Source: a bacterium (GTDB lineage Bacteria; Planctomycetota; Planctomycetia; Kolteriales; Kolteriaceae). From it: a DNA stretch of 64,000 bases. The DNA is taken from contig JAIELF010000038.1 in assembly GCA_019753235.1 (NCBI GenBank), forward strand, positions 62,001 through 126,000, in the 5' to 3' direction. This document shows positions 46,066 through 55,187 of the stretch, in pieces. How positions within the stretch are numbered: position 1 is the stretch's first letter; the number at the start of each line of letters is the position of its first letter. The notes beneath the pieces are model-generated. The model was not told the DNA's origin. It made no database searches and saw only the letters and a program-made list of their open reading frames with translations. The position numbers and the translations under genes are program-made.

Positions 46066-46505
46066 AGCTGCTTCTCCCAGCCATTATTCATGCCCGGTCC
46101 TTTCGAATTGGAGCGATCCTGCAAAAACGATCTCTCTTTTCGAATATTCCTTCGCGAGATTGTCGCAAAAGAGGAATGCACCCGTGCAACAGGGAGAGGC
46201 AGTGCCTGCCGTGAGGAGACGTTTTTCGCTTGGGTCAAATTGACGCGGCCCGCTCGGTCGGTATCTCCGGCGTTCCGCATTTACAAGTGCCCAATGATCA
46301 GAGATGAGAGACCGATGTTTCTACGCTTAAATGACTTGAGACAAAAGTGATGAAGTATTTGCCGTGCGGAGCTGGTTTTGTCTTCATGACGATTTGAGGT
46401 AGGCGTCTCATTCCAGCCTGTTCCCAATGCGAATGGACCATGTTTTGCCTAAAAAGATGGAGCTATTGGAGATGATTTTGGAGGAAAAGAGGGACTGGCT
46501 TGGGT

Positions 46506-46525
46506 ATAATGCGGCGACGCATTAT
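46506..46525. promoter_or_regulatory. Hairpin with GCGA loop overlapping a TATAAT-like box
   Basis: Perfect 8-bp arms ATAATGCG and CGCATTAT around GCGA (GNRA-type loop). The hexamer TATAAT at 46505-46510 overlaps the 5' arm; no good -35 was found 17 bases upstream. It may be an operator overlapping a promoter. Confidence 0.4.
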
Positions 46526-46582
46526 CTCGGAGTTGAGTGTGCCTGTTTTGCAGGCGTGCTAGGCTTATAACCGAAGCGGTAT

Positions 46583-46604
46583 TTTGGGTATTCGAATACC
46601 CAAA
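46583..46604. promoter_or_regulatory. Perfect 22-bp palindrome, candidate operator
   Basis: Perfect dyad with core TTGGGTATTCGAATACCCAA (46584-46603), extended one base each side. No spacer, so it suits a dimeric repressor better than an RNA hairpin. It lies about 470 bases upstream of the synthase start. Confidence 0.5.
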
Positions 46605-46611
46605 TCTGAGT

Positions 46612-46639
46612 GAATAATGAGGGTTTTCCCCTATTATTC
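46612..46639 (+). repeat. Imperfect hairpin next to the palindrome
   Basis: Arms GAATAATGAGGG (46612-46623) and CCCCTATTATTC (46628-46639) pair except at two central positions and close on TTTT. Adjacent to the 22-bp palindrome; possibly a leader hairpin or a second binding site. Confidence 0.4.
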
Positions 46640-47073
46640 AATTTTCGATGCTTCGAGTTCGAGACGGATTTCAGGAGGATGGGTCGCGAAAGCGTGACCT
46701 CCAGAATCCAGTTCCAATCGCAGGACGCGAGGGTAAGGCGTCGTGTTTTTGGGCCCAATTTCATCTCTGTAGGGTGCTCGATTCGACGTCGCAGGCCGGG
46801 GCCAGCATGACGTTTCGGTAATCTCGAAAGTTTTGCCTCCATCGGACGATCCACCAGGCCTTGAGTGGGGTTCGATCGAATTGGCTCAAACGATCAGGTT
46901 CCGAGAGAGTCTCCCTAACTTATGCTCCCTTCAGGGAGAGCGTGCTCGCTCAAGGAATGGGAATTGGAGAAAGCGCGGTCCAAGCCCAATCAACGCTTTG
47001 CAAGGCAGAGCCAGAACGAAGCTCGGCAAGGCAAGACAGTCTTGGACCATCGGCACGGAGGTTACCTGGGTCT

Positions 47074-50000
47074 ATGGAGAAAAGCGGCGTGACACCCATT
47101 ATTGTCGTGAGCCCCAGTCATCGTTTGAGCGCGTCGTTGGCCATCGCGGCCAACCGGGCCGGCGAGACCGGACTGCTTGACCTGGGCTATTCGGTCGACG
47201 CCGATCAATTCATTCGCGAGATGGCCAGTCTCCGCCAGCATGTTCGCTCCCCGCAGTGGGGCATTCGCGTCAACGGCCTCTACGACATGATCCCCTGGGA
47301 TCTGATTCGCGCGGGTATCGGCGATACCAAAGTTCCCATTATCTCGCTGGCCGTTTCCAGGAATAACCTCGCCGATCGCGATCTCCTTTTCGACCAAGCT
47401 CGTCAACTTGCAGAGTCGGTGCTCGTCGAGGTGACCGACCTGGAACAAGCCGCTTGGGCTCAAGGGAAGCTCGCGGACGGGATTATCGTTCGAGGGATTG
47501 AAGCAGGTGGAGAGGTCAGTCAAAAGACCACTTTCTGCTTGTTACAACTTCTCAGCAATCAATGTTCGATTCCGTTCTGGGTACAAGGAGGAATCGGGCC
47601 TGACACGGCGGCGGCGGCTCTCTTAGCGGGCGCACGCGGAATCGTCCTGGCCGAGCAGCTTTGGCTGGCCGACGAATCCCCGCTCGATCGCGAGGAAAAG
47701 TCGGCACTGGCTTCCCTGAAGCAGGTTGACACAACGCTCATCAGCGACGGTCAATTCACCTTCCGCACGCTGACGCCCGCGGACCGACAGACCCTGGATC
47801 AACTTTCGACATCGGCAAGCGACCCGGCAGCATTTCACCGCAAAGTTGCTTCTCTGATTTCGGAAGGGTTGATCGTCCCGGCGGGTCAAGATGTTTCGCT
47901 GGCGGCCCGGCTGGCTCGGCGTCACCACCATGTGGCAGGCATTATCAAGGCGTACCGCCTGCGTTCGGAAGAAAACTTCAAAATGGCTTGCAGGGCCGAG
48001 TCTTTGGCCCCCGAGTCCCCGCTGGCCGACTCGCTCGGCATCAAGTTCCCGATCGTGCAGGGGCCCATGGCCGGCATCACCGATCAACCCGCTTTCGCCT
48101 ATACGGTTGCTTCGGCCGGCGCTCTCCCGATGATCGCGCTCGGGTCGCTGGGGGTTGACGAGTCCCGAGCGTTGCTGCAACAGACAAAGGCAAAGCTTGG
48201 CTCACTCCCTTGGGGGGCCGCCGTCAGCATGCACACGGCGGTCGAGCTTCGCCAACGCCAAATCGACCTCATCCTTTCGATCAATCCGACGGTCGCTCTT
48301 CTGGATGGTCGTCATGCCGATCGAGCCGACGATTTGAACAAGACCGACATCATCACGTTCTGGCACGTCGATTCTCTTGAAATGCTGGAATCCTTACTGG
48401 CGCAGGGGGCCCGGCATTTCGTCGTCGAAGGGAACGAATCAGGCGGGCCTTTGGGGCCGAGAAGCAGCTTCTCTCTCTGGCAATGCGCGATTGATGCACT
48501 GCTTGAAACCAAGCTCGTCAAGCCCGATGAGGTCCATGTCGTCTTCGGCGGACCAATTCATGATTCCTTGAGCTCCGCGATGACCGCGGCGGCGGCGGCG
48601 CCACTCGCCTCCCGCGGAATGCGGATCGGCGTTCAGCTTGGCAGCGCTTACTTCTTCACTCCCGAATCGGTCGAGACCGGCATCATCACCCCCACCTATC
48701 ATGAAGCGATCCTCCAAGGGAAGCTCATCGCCCATCTCCATACCGGCGCCGAGACCACTATCCGTTGCATCCCCTCCCCATTCGTCGACGAGTTCGCTGC
48801 TTTCCGGGCCGAACTGATGCAAGGGTCTCTCTCGTCCCAGAAAATTCAAGAAGAATTGACTTCGTTGTCGGCCGAGCGACTTCGCTTGGCCGCTCGGGGA
48901 GACTGGGAAGGCTCACAGGCCTCTGTGGAGACGATTGCCCGGCGCGGTCTTTTCCGCGTCGGCGACCTGGCGGTATTGCGACATGAAGCGGTCTCGATGC
49001 CACAACTTCATGAGGAAGTCTCGCCCGCCAGCGTCCTACTGCTATCGCAATTGGCGAACACGCAGCTTCCCTGGCAGCCGATCTTGCGGCCTGCCCGACC
49101 CAAGTCGGAAGACATCGCCATCGTGGGCATGGCATGCATGTTCCCCAAGGCAGACGATTTGCGAACCTATTGGGAGAACATCTGCAACTCGGTCAATGCC
49201 GTCGAAGAAGTGCCGGCCGATCGTTGGGATGCCGAGACCTATTTCGACAAAGATCGTCTCGCGCGCGACCGAGTTTATTCAAAATGGGGCGGGTTCATCG
49301 GGAACATCATCTTTGACCCGATGAAATGGCGGATCCCTCCCGCCGCGCTCAAGGCAATCGAACCGTTGCAGATTCTTTCGTTGGAAGTCGCTGCCCGCGC
49401 CATGGCGGATGCCGGCTACGACAAACGGGATTTCCCCCGCGAGCGAACCGGCGTTCTTTTCGCTTGTGCTGGCTCGCACGAGATGGGCTCGGCATACGCG
49501 TTTCGAACCATGATGAGGCACTACCTTCCCCAGGTAAAGAGTCTCACTCAAGAAGCACGCGAAGCACTCGAAGAAGAACTGCACGAGATTTTGCCGGAAT
49601 GGACGGAAGACTCTTTCCCGGGCTTCCTCATGAACGTGGTCGCTGGCCGAATCGCCCGCGAGATGAACGTCAATGGACCCAACTACACCGTCGATGCCGC
49701 GTGTGCAGCAGCCCTAGCGGCATTTCATGCGGCGATCGAACAGCTTCGCAGCGGCACGTCCGATATGGTGATCGTCGGCGGCGCCGATGCGACCAACAAT
49801 CCCATGTGCTACATGAGTTTCTCGAAAACCCATGCTCTCTCGCCCCAGGGACGCTCTCGACCGTTCGATGAATCGGGTGACGGCATCGGGCTGGGCGAAG
49901 GGATCGGCGTCTGCATTCTCAAAAGACTTCGCGATGCCGAGCGAGACGGCGACAAAATCTATGCCGTCATCAAGGGAATCGGTAGTTCGAGCGACGGCAA

Positions 50001-53000
50001 GAATAAGAGTCTCACCGCCCCGTATCCTCCTGGCCAGATCAAGGCGGTCGAACGAGCCTACGCCGATGCTGAGATCGAACCGACGAGCGTCTCGCTCATC
50101 GAAGCGCACGGCACGGGGACCGTCGTCGGCGACAGTGCCGAGATCACCACCTTGTCGGAGGTGTTTGGTTCGCGGACCGATGCGAAGCGCTTCGCGGCCG
50201 TCGGCAGCGTCAAATCGATGATCGGCCACACCAAGACCGTCGCAGGCATGGCCAGCATCATCAAGACGGCACTGGCACTTAAGCACCGCGTTCTACCGCC
50301 GACGATCGGCGTCGATAAGCCGACCTCGCGGTTTGATTTCCACCAGAGCCCCTTTTACGTCAACACGCAGACTCGCCCCTGGATCGAAGATATGGGGTCT
50401 CATCCACGCCGTGCGGGGGTGAGCGCGTTTGGGTTCGGCGGAACGAACTTCCACGTCGTTCTCGAGGAGTACACGGGGAACTACCTTGCCGACGCCGACA
50501 TCAATTTCAGCCCGCGCTCGGCCGAGCTTTTAACCATCGCGCGAAGTTCGAGAGAAGTGATCCTCGCGAGACTGGCCGAGTTGAAAGAGGCTCTCGCTGG
50601 GCGATCGGTCGCCGAGTGGACCGGCCTAGCATCGTCAATCGCTCACGAAGAAAAGTCCCGCTCGGCCACGTCGAGCTTCTGTCGGCTGGCGATCGTCGCC
50701 AGTTCGACCGAAGACTTCACGAAGAAGATCGAGCGAGCTCTGACTCTGCTGACCAATAAGAACGAACTCGTCGACCCGACGGGGATCTTCTACTCCGAAG
50801 CCCCACCCGTCAGCGAGAAGGAAGTCTGTTTCCTCTATCCGGGTCAGGGTTCGCAGTACGTCAACATGATGAAGGACGTCCTGGTTGGATCGCCCGATTT
50901 GCAGGATATCGTTTCGTCGGCCAACAACGCACTGGCGGACTTTCTGCCCGATCCTCTAAGCCGATACATCTTCCCGCCGCCGACATTCACGGAAGAAGAA
51001 CAACAGCAAGCGTTTCGCTCGCTGAGCAACACGCGTGTCGCACAGCCGGCCTTGGGCGTAATGGAGTTGGTGGCGACCGATCTTCTGGCGAAGTTCGGTT
51101 TGAAGCCTGGCATGGTGGCCGGCCACAGTTACGGCGAACACGTCGCGCTGTACGCCGCCGGCGTCCTTGATCGCGACGAATTGCTTTGGCTGTCGGCGAT
51201 GCGCGGACAGGTCTGTGCGGAAATCGCTTCCAGTTCCCCCGGCGGGATGGCTGCGGTCCAGGCGAATGCCCAGACGACGCAGAACTTGATCGACGAGGCT
51301 GGCCTGACGGTTTATCTGGCCAACATGAATGCCCCCGATCAAACCATCATTGCCGCCGCCGAGGCTCAGATTGATCAAGCCGTCGACATGATAACGGCCA
51401 AAGGTATCCGGGCGAAGCGGATCCCCGTGTCGGCCCCGTTCCATACACCACTGCTTGAAGCCGGCTCTCATGCGATGGCCGAGCACTTCGCTAAGGCAAC
51501 CTTCCAGCAGCCGACCTTGCCGGTCTACAGCAACACGACCGGCCGACGGCACAGCGACCATGCCGACGAGATTCGGGATCTGTTGACTCGGCACTTCTCC
51601 GAACCGGTCCATTTCGAGGAAGAAATCCGCCAAATCTACGCTGACGGGGCTCGCGTCTTCATCGAGGCGGGGCCGGGGAAAGTTCTCACCGAATTGACTC
51701 AGCGCATTTTGAAAGATCAGCCGATCGCCACGGTGGCGATCGATGTCCCCGGGCGAGATGGCTGGACCCAGTTGGGTCACGCGCTCGGTCGATCTTTTGT
51801 TCTGGGGTTGCCAGTCCGAAGCGAGGAATGGTTCTCTCAACGCGACTTAGGAACGCTGTCGATCACCGAGTTCCTGGCCGATTACGAACGACGAACCGTT
51901 CCGAAGAAATCCGATTGGATTCTGGGAGCCGCCAAGGCCGAACCGGCCTTCCCTTCGGCAAAATCGAAGCCAGTTCCTGTTTCATCCCGTATAATTGGTC
52001 TCGTCGGACGGGATATCGACACAGGAACCAACGGATCTGCCGTTGAGTCCAAAATCGTAGCTGGGGCGCCCTCGGCTTCCGCGGTCGCTGCTCCACCGGC
52101 ACCAACTTTCGAACGGGCTGCCGAGTCGATCCCGGCCGGACGAGAGAACGAATCACGAACACCGGTTTCGACGGTGAGCGCATTGGCTGGGCCGGCGTGG
52201 GGGAGTAGCCCTTTGTCGTCGCCGATGCCGATCAGCACGCCGCTCGCGAAAGTGGCACCGGCGAGTGAGCTGCCGGCCAGCAGTGTCGCGGTGACTTTGG
52301 CAAATCAAACACCTCTGGGAGGGGTGTTCGTTTCCGGGAATGGACGCTCAGAAGGTTCGAGAACTTTTCGCCATTCGCTCTCTCGACCTTTATCTCGATC
52401 GTTAAAACATCAACCGAGATTGCAGACGCGTCCGTCTATGCGGACCCAAGTGAGGAAGCCTCAAGCCATGACGCCTTATTCGACGTCTTCGCACGATACC
52501 AACGGGACCACGCAAGGAGTCCCACCGATCGGGGGCGGAGTGGACCTGTTCATGGAGTTGCAGGCCTCGACGCGGATGTTCATTGAGTTTCAGCAGACGC
52601 AGCAAGTGCTGATGGAACGATTCCTCGATACTCAAGAACGGCTTCTGACAATGTGCCTCGGGAAGGGACCGGTACCCGTATCGGCCCCGACGCACCAACT
52701 ATCGATCGCCCCCCACTACCAGGCCGCTCCAGCACCGCCGCCCCTGGCACCGGCTCCGTATGTCAATGGACATGCCGCACCGCTGGTCGCTCATACACCA
52801 GCGCCGCCCGTCGCGCCGCCGGCACCTGTTGCACCGGTTGCTCCCGCGGCGACGGCCGCTCGTGGACCGATCACCATGCCCGGGGCAAAGGCCCCCGTCC
52901 CGACATCGAACGCCTACATGCCCGCGGCATCACGACCAGCTCCGTCGGCACCCGCGCCCGTCGCCGCTGCCCCTGTAGCGTCCGCGCCCGTAGCGTCCGC

Positions 53001-53463
53001 GCCGGCTCCGATGGCGGCCCCCGCGCCGGTCGCCAAAGCGCCGGCTCCGACGCCTGCCGCGTCGGCCAATGGTGCTCCCCCCGTCGAAGATTTCCGCAAG
53101 GATCTGCTCGCGGTCATCAGCGAACGGACAGGATACCCCGAAGATATGCTCGATGAAGAACTCCCGCTCGAAGCAGGCCTCGGGATCGACTCGATCAAGA
53201 CCGTTGAAATCTTCAGCACCCTCAAGAAGTATCACCCGTTCATGCGGGATGAGGATCGCGATGAAGAAGAGACCCTTGCCGAATTCACCAAGCTAAAGAC
53301 GATCAAGGATATCATCGATAGCTACGCCAATCGGCTCGTACGGATGAACGGTGCCGCACCGGCCTCGAATGGAACGAATGGCTCGGTCGAAAGGCATGTC
53401 CTGACGACGGCGTCGGCTCCTGCCGGAGAAGCCTCAAAAAAAAATTCCCTAGCGAGCACCTAG
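47074..53463 (+). CDS. Pfa/Hgl-type lipid synthase: FMN barrels-KS-AT-ACP
   Basis: A 2129-residue multidomain synthase. Residues 1-280 are a degenerate nitronate-monooxygenase/PfaD-like barrel (FWVQGGIGPDTAAAALLAGA). About 320-555 is a second, more typical one (FPIVQGPMAGITDQ, GMRIGVQLGSAYFFT), likely the enoyl reductase. KS lies at about 679-1133 with Cys877 in VDAACAAAL, His1012 in EAHGTGT and His1052 in MIGHTKT. AT lies at about 1252-1565 with Ser1352 in GHSYGEH and APFHTPLL. After a 300-residue Pro/Ala-rich linker comes a single ACP (about 2005-2090) with Ser2040 in GLGIDSIKT. ATG 47074 has CGGAGGT upstream; the frame extends to 46861 without a domain. It builds acyl chains iteratively in the cytosol. 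It ends just after an A9 run that may shift ribosomes into the KR frame. Confidence 0.88.
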   Translation: MEKSGVTPIIVVSPSHRLSASLAIAANRAGETGLLDLGYSVDADQFIREMASLRQHVRSPQWGIRVNGLYDMIPWDLIRAGIGDTKVPIISLAVSRNNLADRDLLFDQARQLAESVLVEVTDLEQAAWAQGKLADGIIVRGIEAGGEVSQKTTFCLLQLLSNQCSIPFWVQGGIGPDTAAAALLAGARGIVLAEQLWLADESPLDREEKSALASLKQVDTTLISDGQFTFRTLTPADRQTLDQLSTSASDPAAFHRKVASLISEGLIVPAGQDVSLAARLARRHHHVAGIIKAYRLRSEENFKMACRAESLAPESPLADSLGIKFPIVQGPMAGITDQPAFAYTVASAGALPMIALGSLGVDESRALLQQTKAKLGSLPWGAAVSMHTAVELRQRQIDLILSINPTVALLDGRHADRADDLNKTDIITFWHVDSLEMLESLLAQGARHFVVEGNESGGPLGPRSSFSLWQCAIDALLETKLVKPDEVHVVFGGPIHDSLSSAMTAAAAAPLASRGMRIGVQLGSAYFFTPESVETGIITPTYHEAILQGKLIAHLHTGAETTIRCIPSPFVDEFAAFRAELMQGSLSSQKIQEELTSLSAERLRLAARGDWEGSQASVETIARRGLFRVGDLAVLRHEAVSMPQLHEEVSPASVLLLSQLANTQLPWQPILRPARPKSEDIAIVGMACMFPKADDLRTYWENICNSVNAVEEVPADRWDAETYFDKDRLARDRVYSKWGGFIGNIIFDPMKWRIPPAALKAIEPLQILSLEVAARAMADAGYDKRDFPRERTGVLFACAGSHEMGSAYAFRTMMRHYLPQVKSLTQEAREALEEELHEILPEWTEDSFPGFLMNVVAGRIAREMNVNGPNYTVDAACAAALAAFHAAIEQLRSGTSDMVIVGGADATNNPMCYMSFSKTHALSPQGRSRPFDESGDGIGLGEGIGVCILKRLRDAERDGDKIYAVIKGIGSSSDGKNKSLTAPYPPGQIKAVERAYADAEIEPTSVSLIEAHGTGTVVGDSAEITTLSEVFGSRTDAKRFAAVGSVKSMIGHTKTVAGMASIIKTALALKHRVLPPTIGVDKPTSRFDFHQSPFYVNTQTRPWIEDMGSHPRRAGVSAFGFGGTNFHVVLEEYTGNYLADADINFSPRSAELLTIARSSREVILARLAELKEALAGRSVAEWTGLASSIAHEEKSRSATSSFCRLAIVASSTEDFTKKIERALTLLTNKNELVDPTGIFYSEAPPVSEKEVCFLYPGQGSQYVNMMKDVLVGSPDLQDIVSSANNALADFLPDPLSRYIFPPPTFTEEEQQQAFRSLSNTRVAQPALGVMELVATDLLAKFGLKPGMVAGHSYGEHVALYAAGVLDRDELLWLSAMRGQVCAEIASSSPGGMAAVQANAQTTQNLIDEAGLTVYLANMNAPDQTIIAAAEAQIDQAVDMITAKGIRAKRIPVSAPFHTPLLEAGSHAMAEHFAKATFQQPTLPVYSNTTGRRHSDHADEIRDLLTRHFSEPVHFEEEIRQIYADGARVFIEAGPGKVLTELTQRILKDQPIATVAIDVPGRDGWTQLGHALGRSFVLGLPVRSEEWFSQRDLGTLSITEFLADYERRTVPKKSDWILGAAKAEPAFPSAKSKPVPVSSRIIGLVGRDIDTGTNGSAVESKIVAGAPSASAVAAPPAPTFERAAESIPAGRENESRTPVSTVSALAGPAWGSSPLSSPMPISTPLAKVAPASELPASSVAVTLANQTPLGGVFVSGNGRSEGSRTFRHSLSRPLSRSLKHQPRLQTRPSMRTQVRKPQAMTPYSTSSHDTNGTTQGVPPIGGGVDLFMELQASTRMFIEFQQTQQVLMERFLDTQERLLTMCLGKGPVPVSAPTHQLSIAPHYQAAPAPPPLAPAPYVNGHAAPLVAHTPAPPVAPPAPVAPVAPAATAARGPITMPGAKAPVPTSNAYMPAASRPAPSAPAPVAAAPVASAPVASAPAPMAAPAPVAKAPAPTPAASANGAPPVEDFRKDLLAVISERTGYPEDMLDEELPLEAGLGIDSIKTVEIFSTLKKYHPFMRDEDRDEEETLAEFTKLKTIKDIIDSYANRLVRMNGAAPASNGTNGSVERHVLTTASAPAGEASKKNSLAST
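53436..53444 (+). other. A9 slippage run: candidate -1 frameshift site
   Basis: Nine A's read in the synthase frame as TCA AAA AAA AAT. This gives a zero-frame A AAA AAA heptamer, a classic slippery sequence for -1 shifting by tRNA-Lys and also for RNA polymerase slippage. A -1 shift leaves the synthase frame seven codons before its stop and enters the KR frame, which is open from here to 54971. Confidence 0.6.
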
Positions 53464-53501
53464 TCCTTGTCATCGGGGAAGCCCCCCGGCTGACCGCTTC
53501 G

Positions 53502-54971
53502 GTGCTCGCCTCTCTTGTCTCGGCCGACCTGCGTGTTCGGCATGTGCTTCCGGGAAAGAGCACACGCTCCCTCGGGGGTGATCGATACGAAGCGAACTTC
53601 CAAGACGCGGACTCGCTTCGCTCTTTGCACGAATTATTGGCCGGCCCCCATCACGCCATCGTCGGTTGTCTGATCAATTTCTTAGGACTCAGTGACGCGG
53701 TTCTTTCCCCCACCGGCAGTCAGGCTCAAGCAGCCCTCGAGACTTCTCTGGCGACATTCCATCTCCTCAAAGAATTTGAGGCCGACCTCGATTCGAGCGC
53801 TCGACAAGGTGGTGGACTGGTTCTGAATCTATCTGGGATGGGAGGTTCGTTCGGCATCGATCCTGGTCCGACGACAGGCCTGGCGGCCGCTGGCACGCTC
53901 GGAATCATCAAGACATTCCGCCGAGAGTATCCGAAGACCACCGCGAAGAATGTCGATGTCGATCCCACGCTCGACTTCAATCTTCTATCGGCCCGCATCG
54001 TGCAAGAGTTGACGATGGACGATGGTGTGATCGAAGTTGGTCTCACGCGTCAAGGACGTCAACGGCTCAAGCTGGTCCATACCGAACCAACCGGGGTTGC
54101 TCCTCTATCAATCGGGCCGGAAAGTGTCGTCGTCGTCACGGGCGGGGCCTACGGCGTGACTGCTGATGTCGCGATTGAATTGGCTCGGCGAACCCGGTGC
54201 CGAATGGTTCTCGTGGGACGTTCGACCCTCCCTGATGCCGAGCCTGCCGAGACCGCGTCGCTGGACTTGGCAGGATTACGCCAATGGTCCATCAAACAAG
54301 CCAAGGCCGAGGGGAAAAAGATTCTCCCTGCCGAGATCGAGAAGTCGGTTCAACGAACCCTTCGCAACCGCATCATTCTGGGGAGCATCGACCGTTTCCG
54401 CACGGCCGGCTCGAATGTGGAATACCACGCCGTCGACGCTCGCCGAGAGGATTCCTTCGGCAAGTTGTTGGATGATCTGTACGCTCGCTTTGGCCGAATC
54501 GATGGCGTGATTCATGGCGCGGGGGTCATTGACGACAAAAGGATCAAGGATAAGTCGACCGAAAGTTTCACGTCGGTCTTCTCGACAAAGGTCGATTCCG
54601 CTCAGATATTAGCCAATCATTTACGGCCAGATTCGCTTCGCTTCCTGGTATTCTTTTCCAGCGTCTCGGGCCGGTTCGGTAACGCTGGGCAAGCAGACTA
54701 TAGCGCCGCCAACGAGTTCCTCAATAAGCTCGCCGACGATCTCGGTAAACGCTGGCCAGCACGGGTGGCGAGCATCAATTGGGGCCCCTGGGACGGCGGA
54801 ATGGTCTCCGATGAGCTCCGTCGGCTCTACGCACAGGTCGGCTACGATCTCATTCCGATCGATGTGGGCGCATCTTACTTCTGTCAGGAAATCGCTCTTC
54901 CTCCGGGGACAGGGGCCGAGGTGACCGTATCCGGAAGCGTGGCGAAAATGGCCGACCCCACGATGCTTTAA
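53502..54971 (+). CDS. Ketoreductase of the lipid synthase (possibly made as a frameshift fusion)
   Basis: About 489 residues from GTG 53502. An N-terminal structural SDR-like half (to about 185) precedes the catalytic KR: VVVVTGGAYGVTADVAIELA binds NADPH; Lys in SVFSTKVDSA, Ser in FLVFFSSVSGRFGN, and Tyr/Asn in QADYSAANEF complete the active site. It reduces beta-keto intermediates on the ACP. No ribosome-binding site precedes GTG 53502. Codons upstream in the same frame (LVLVIGEAPRLTASVLASL) look like the missing first beta-strand, so the natural product probably starts in the previous gene through a -1 shift at 53436-53444. In canonical PfaA the KR is fused to KS-AT-ACP. Confidence 0.85.
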   Translation: MLASLVSADLRVRHVLPGKSTRSLGGDRYEANFQDADSLRSLHELLAGPHHAIVGCLINFLGLSDAVLSPTGSQAQAALETSLATFHLLKEFEADLDSSARQGGGLVLNLSGMGGSFGIDPGPTTGLAAAGTLGIIKTFRREYPKTTAKNVDVDPTLDFNLLSARIVQELTMDDGVIEVGLTRQGRQRLKLVHTEPTGVAPLSIGPESVVVVTGGAYGVTADVAIELARRTRCRMVLVGRSTLPDAEPAETASLDLAGLRQWSIKQAKAEGKKILPAEIEKSVQRTLRNRIILGSIDRFRTAGSNVEYHAVDARREDSFGKLLDDLYARFGRIDGVIHGAGVIDDKRIKDKSTESFTSVFSTKVDSAQILANHLRPDSLRFLVFFSSVSGRFGNAGQADYSAANEFLNKLADDLGKRWPARVASINWGPWDGGMVSDELRRLYAQVGYDLIPIDVGASYFCQEIALPPGTGAEVTVSGSVAKMADPTML

Positions 54972-55187
54972 CGACCGCTCCCTTGCGAAAAGGAGGCCCG
55001 GCATCGTATCAACGGGATAGCCTTGCCCCGGGTGAAGTTTTCATGGCGCGGTTCGATTGTGAGAAGAGGCACAGGTCGATCGATAAAACAAACAAAAGAT
55101 GGTGCGGGCATGGGACGGACAAAGACAACCTGCCCACCGTTGGCTCGCTCTTTGATGAGTTGATTTTGGACCGGATGGGGACATCGC

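Larger units (their letters stand above)
46066..47073. other. About 1-kb non-coding leader of the lipid-synthase cluster
   Basis: A region lower in GC than its surroundings, between the divergent Mla-like operon and the synthase operon. No gene is supported; a short minus-strand frame (46522-46854) has no family resemblance. It contains three inverted repeats within 46506-46639 and a TATAAT-like hexamer at 46505-46510. The last 210 bases are open in frame with the synthase but contain no domain and precede the GGAGGT-led ATG at 47074. Confidence 0.5.

Noticed and set aside
46861-47073. In-frame N-terminal extension of the first synthase subunit
   Set aside because: Low-complexity, Ser/Arg-rich residues with no domain, and a GGAGGT-led ATG at 47074 starts right at the first barrel strand.
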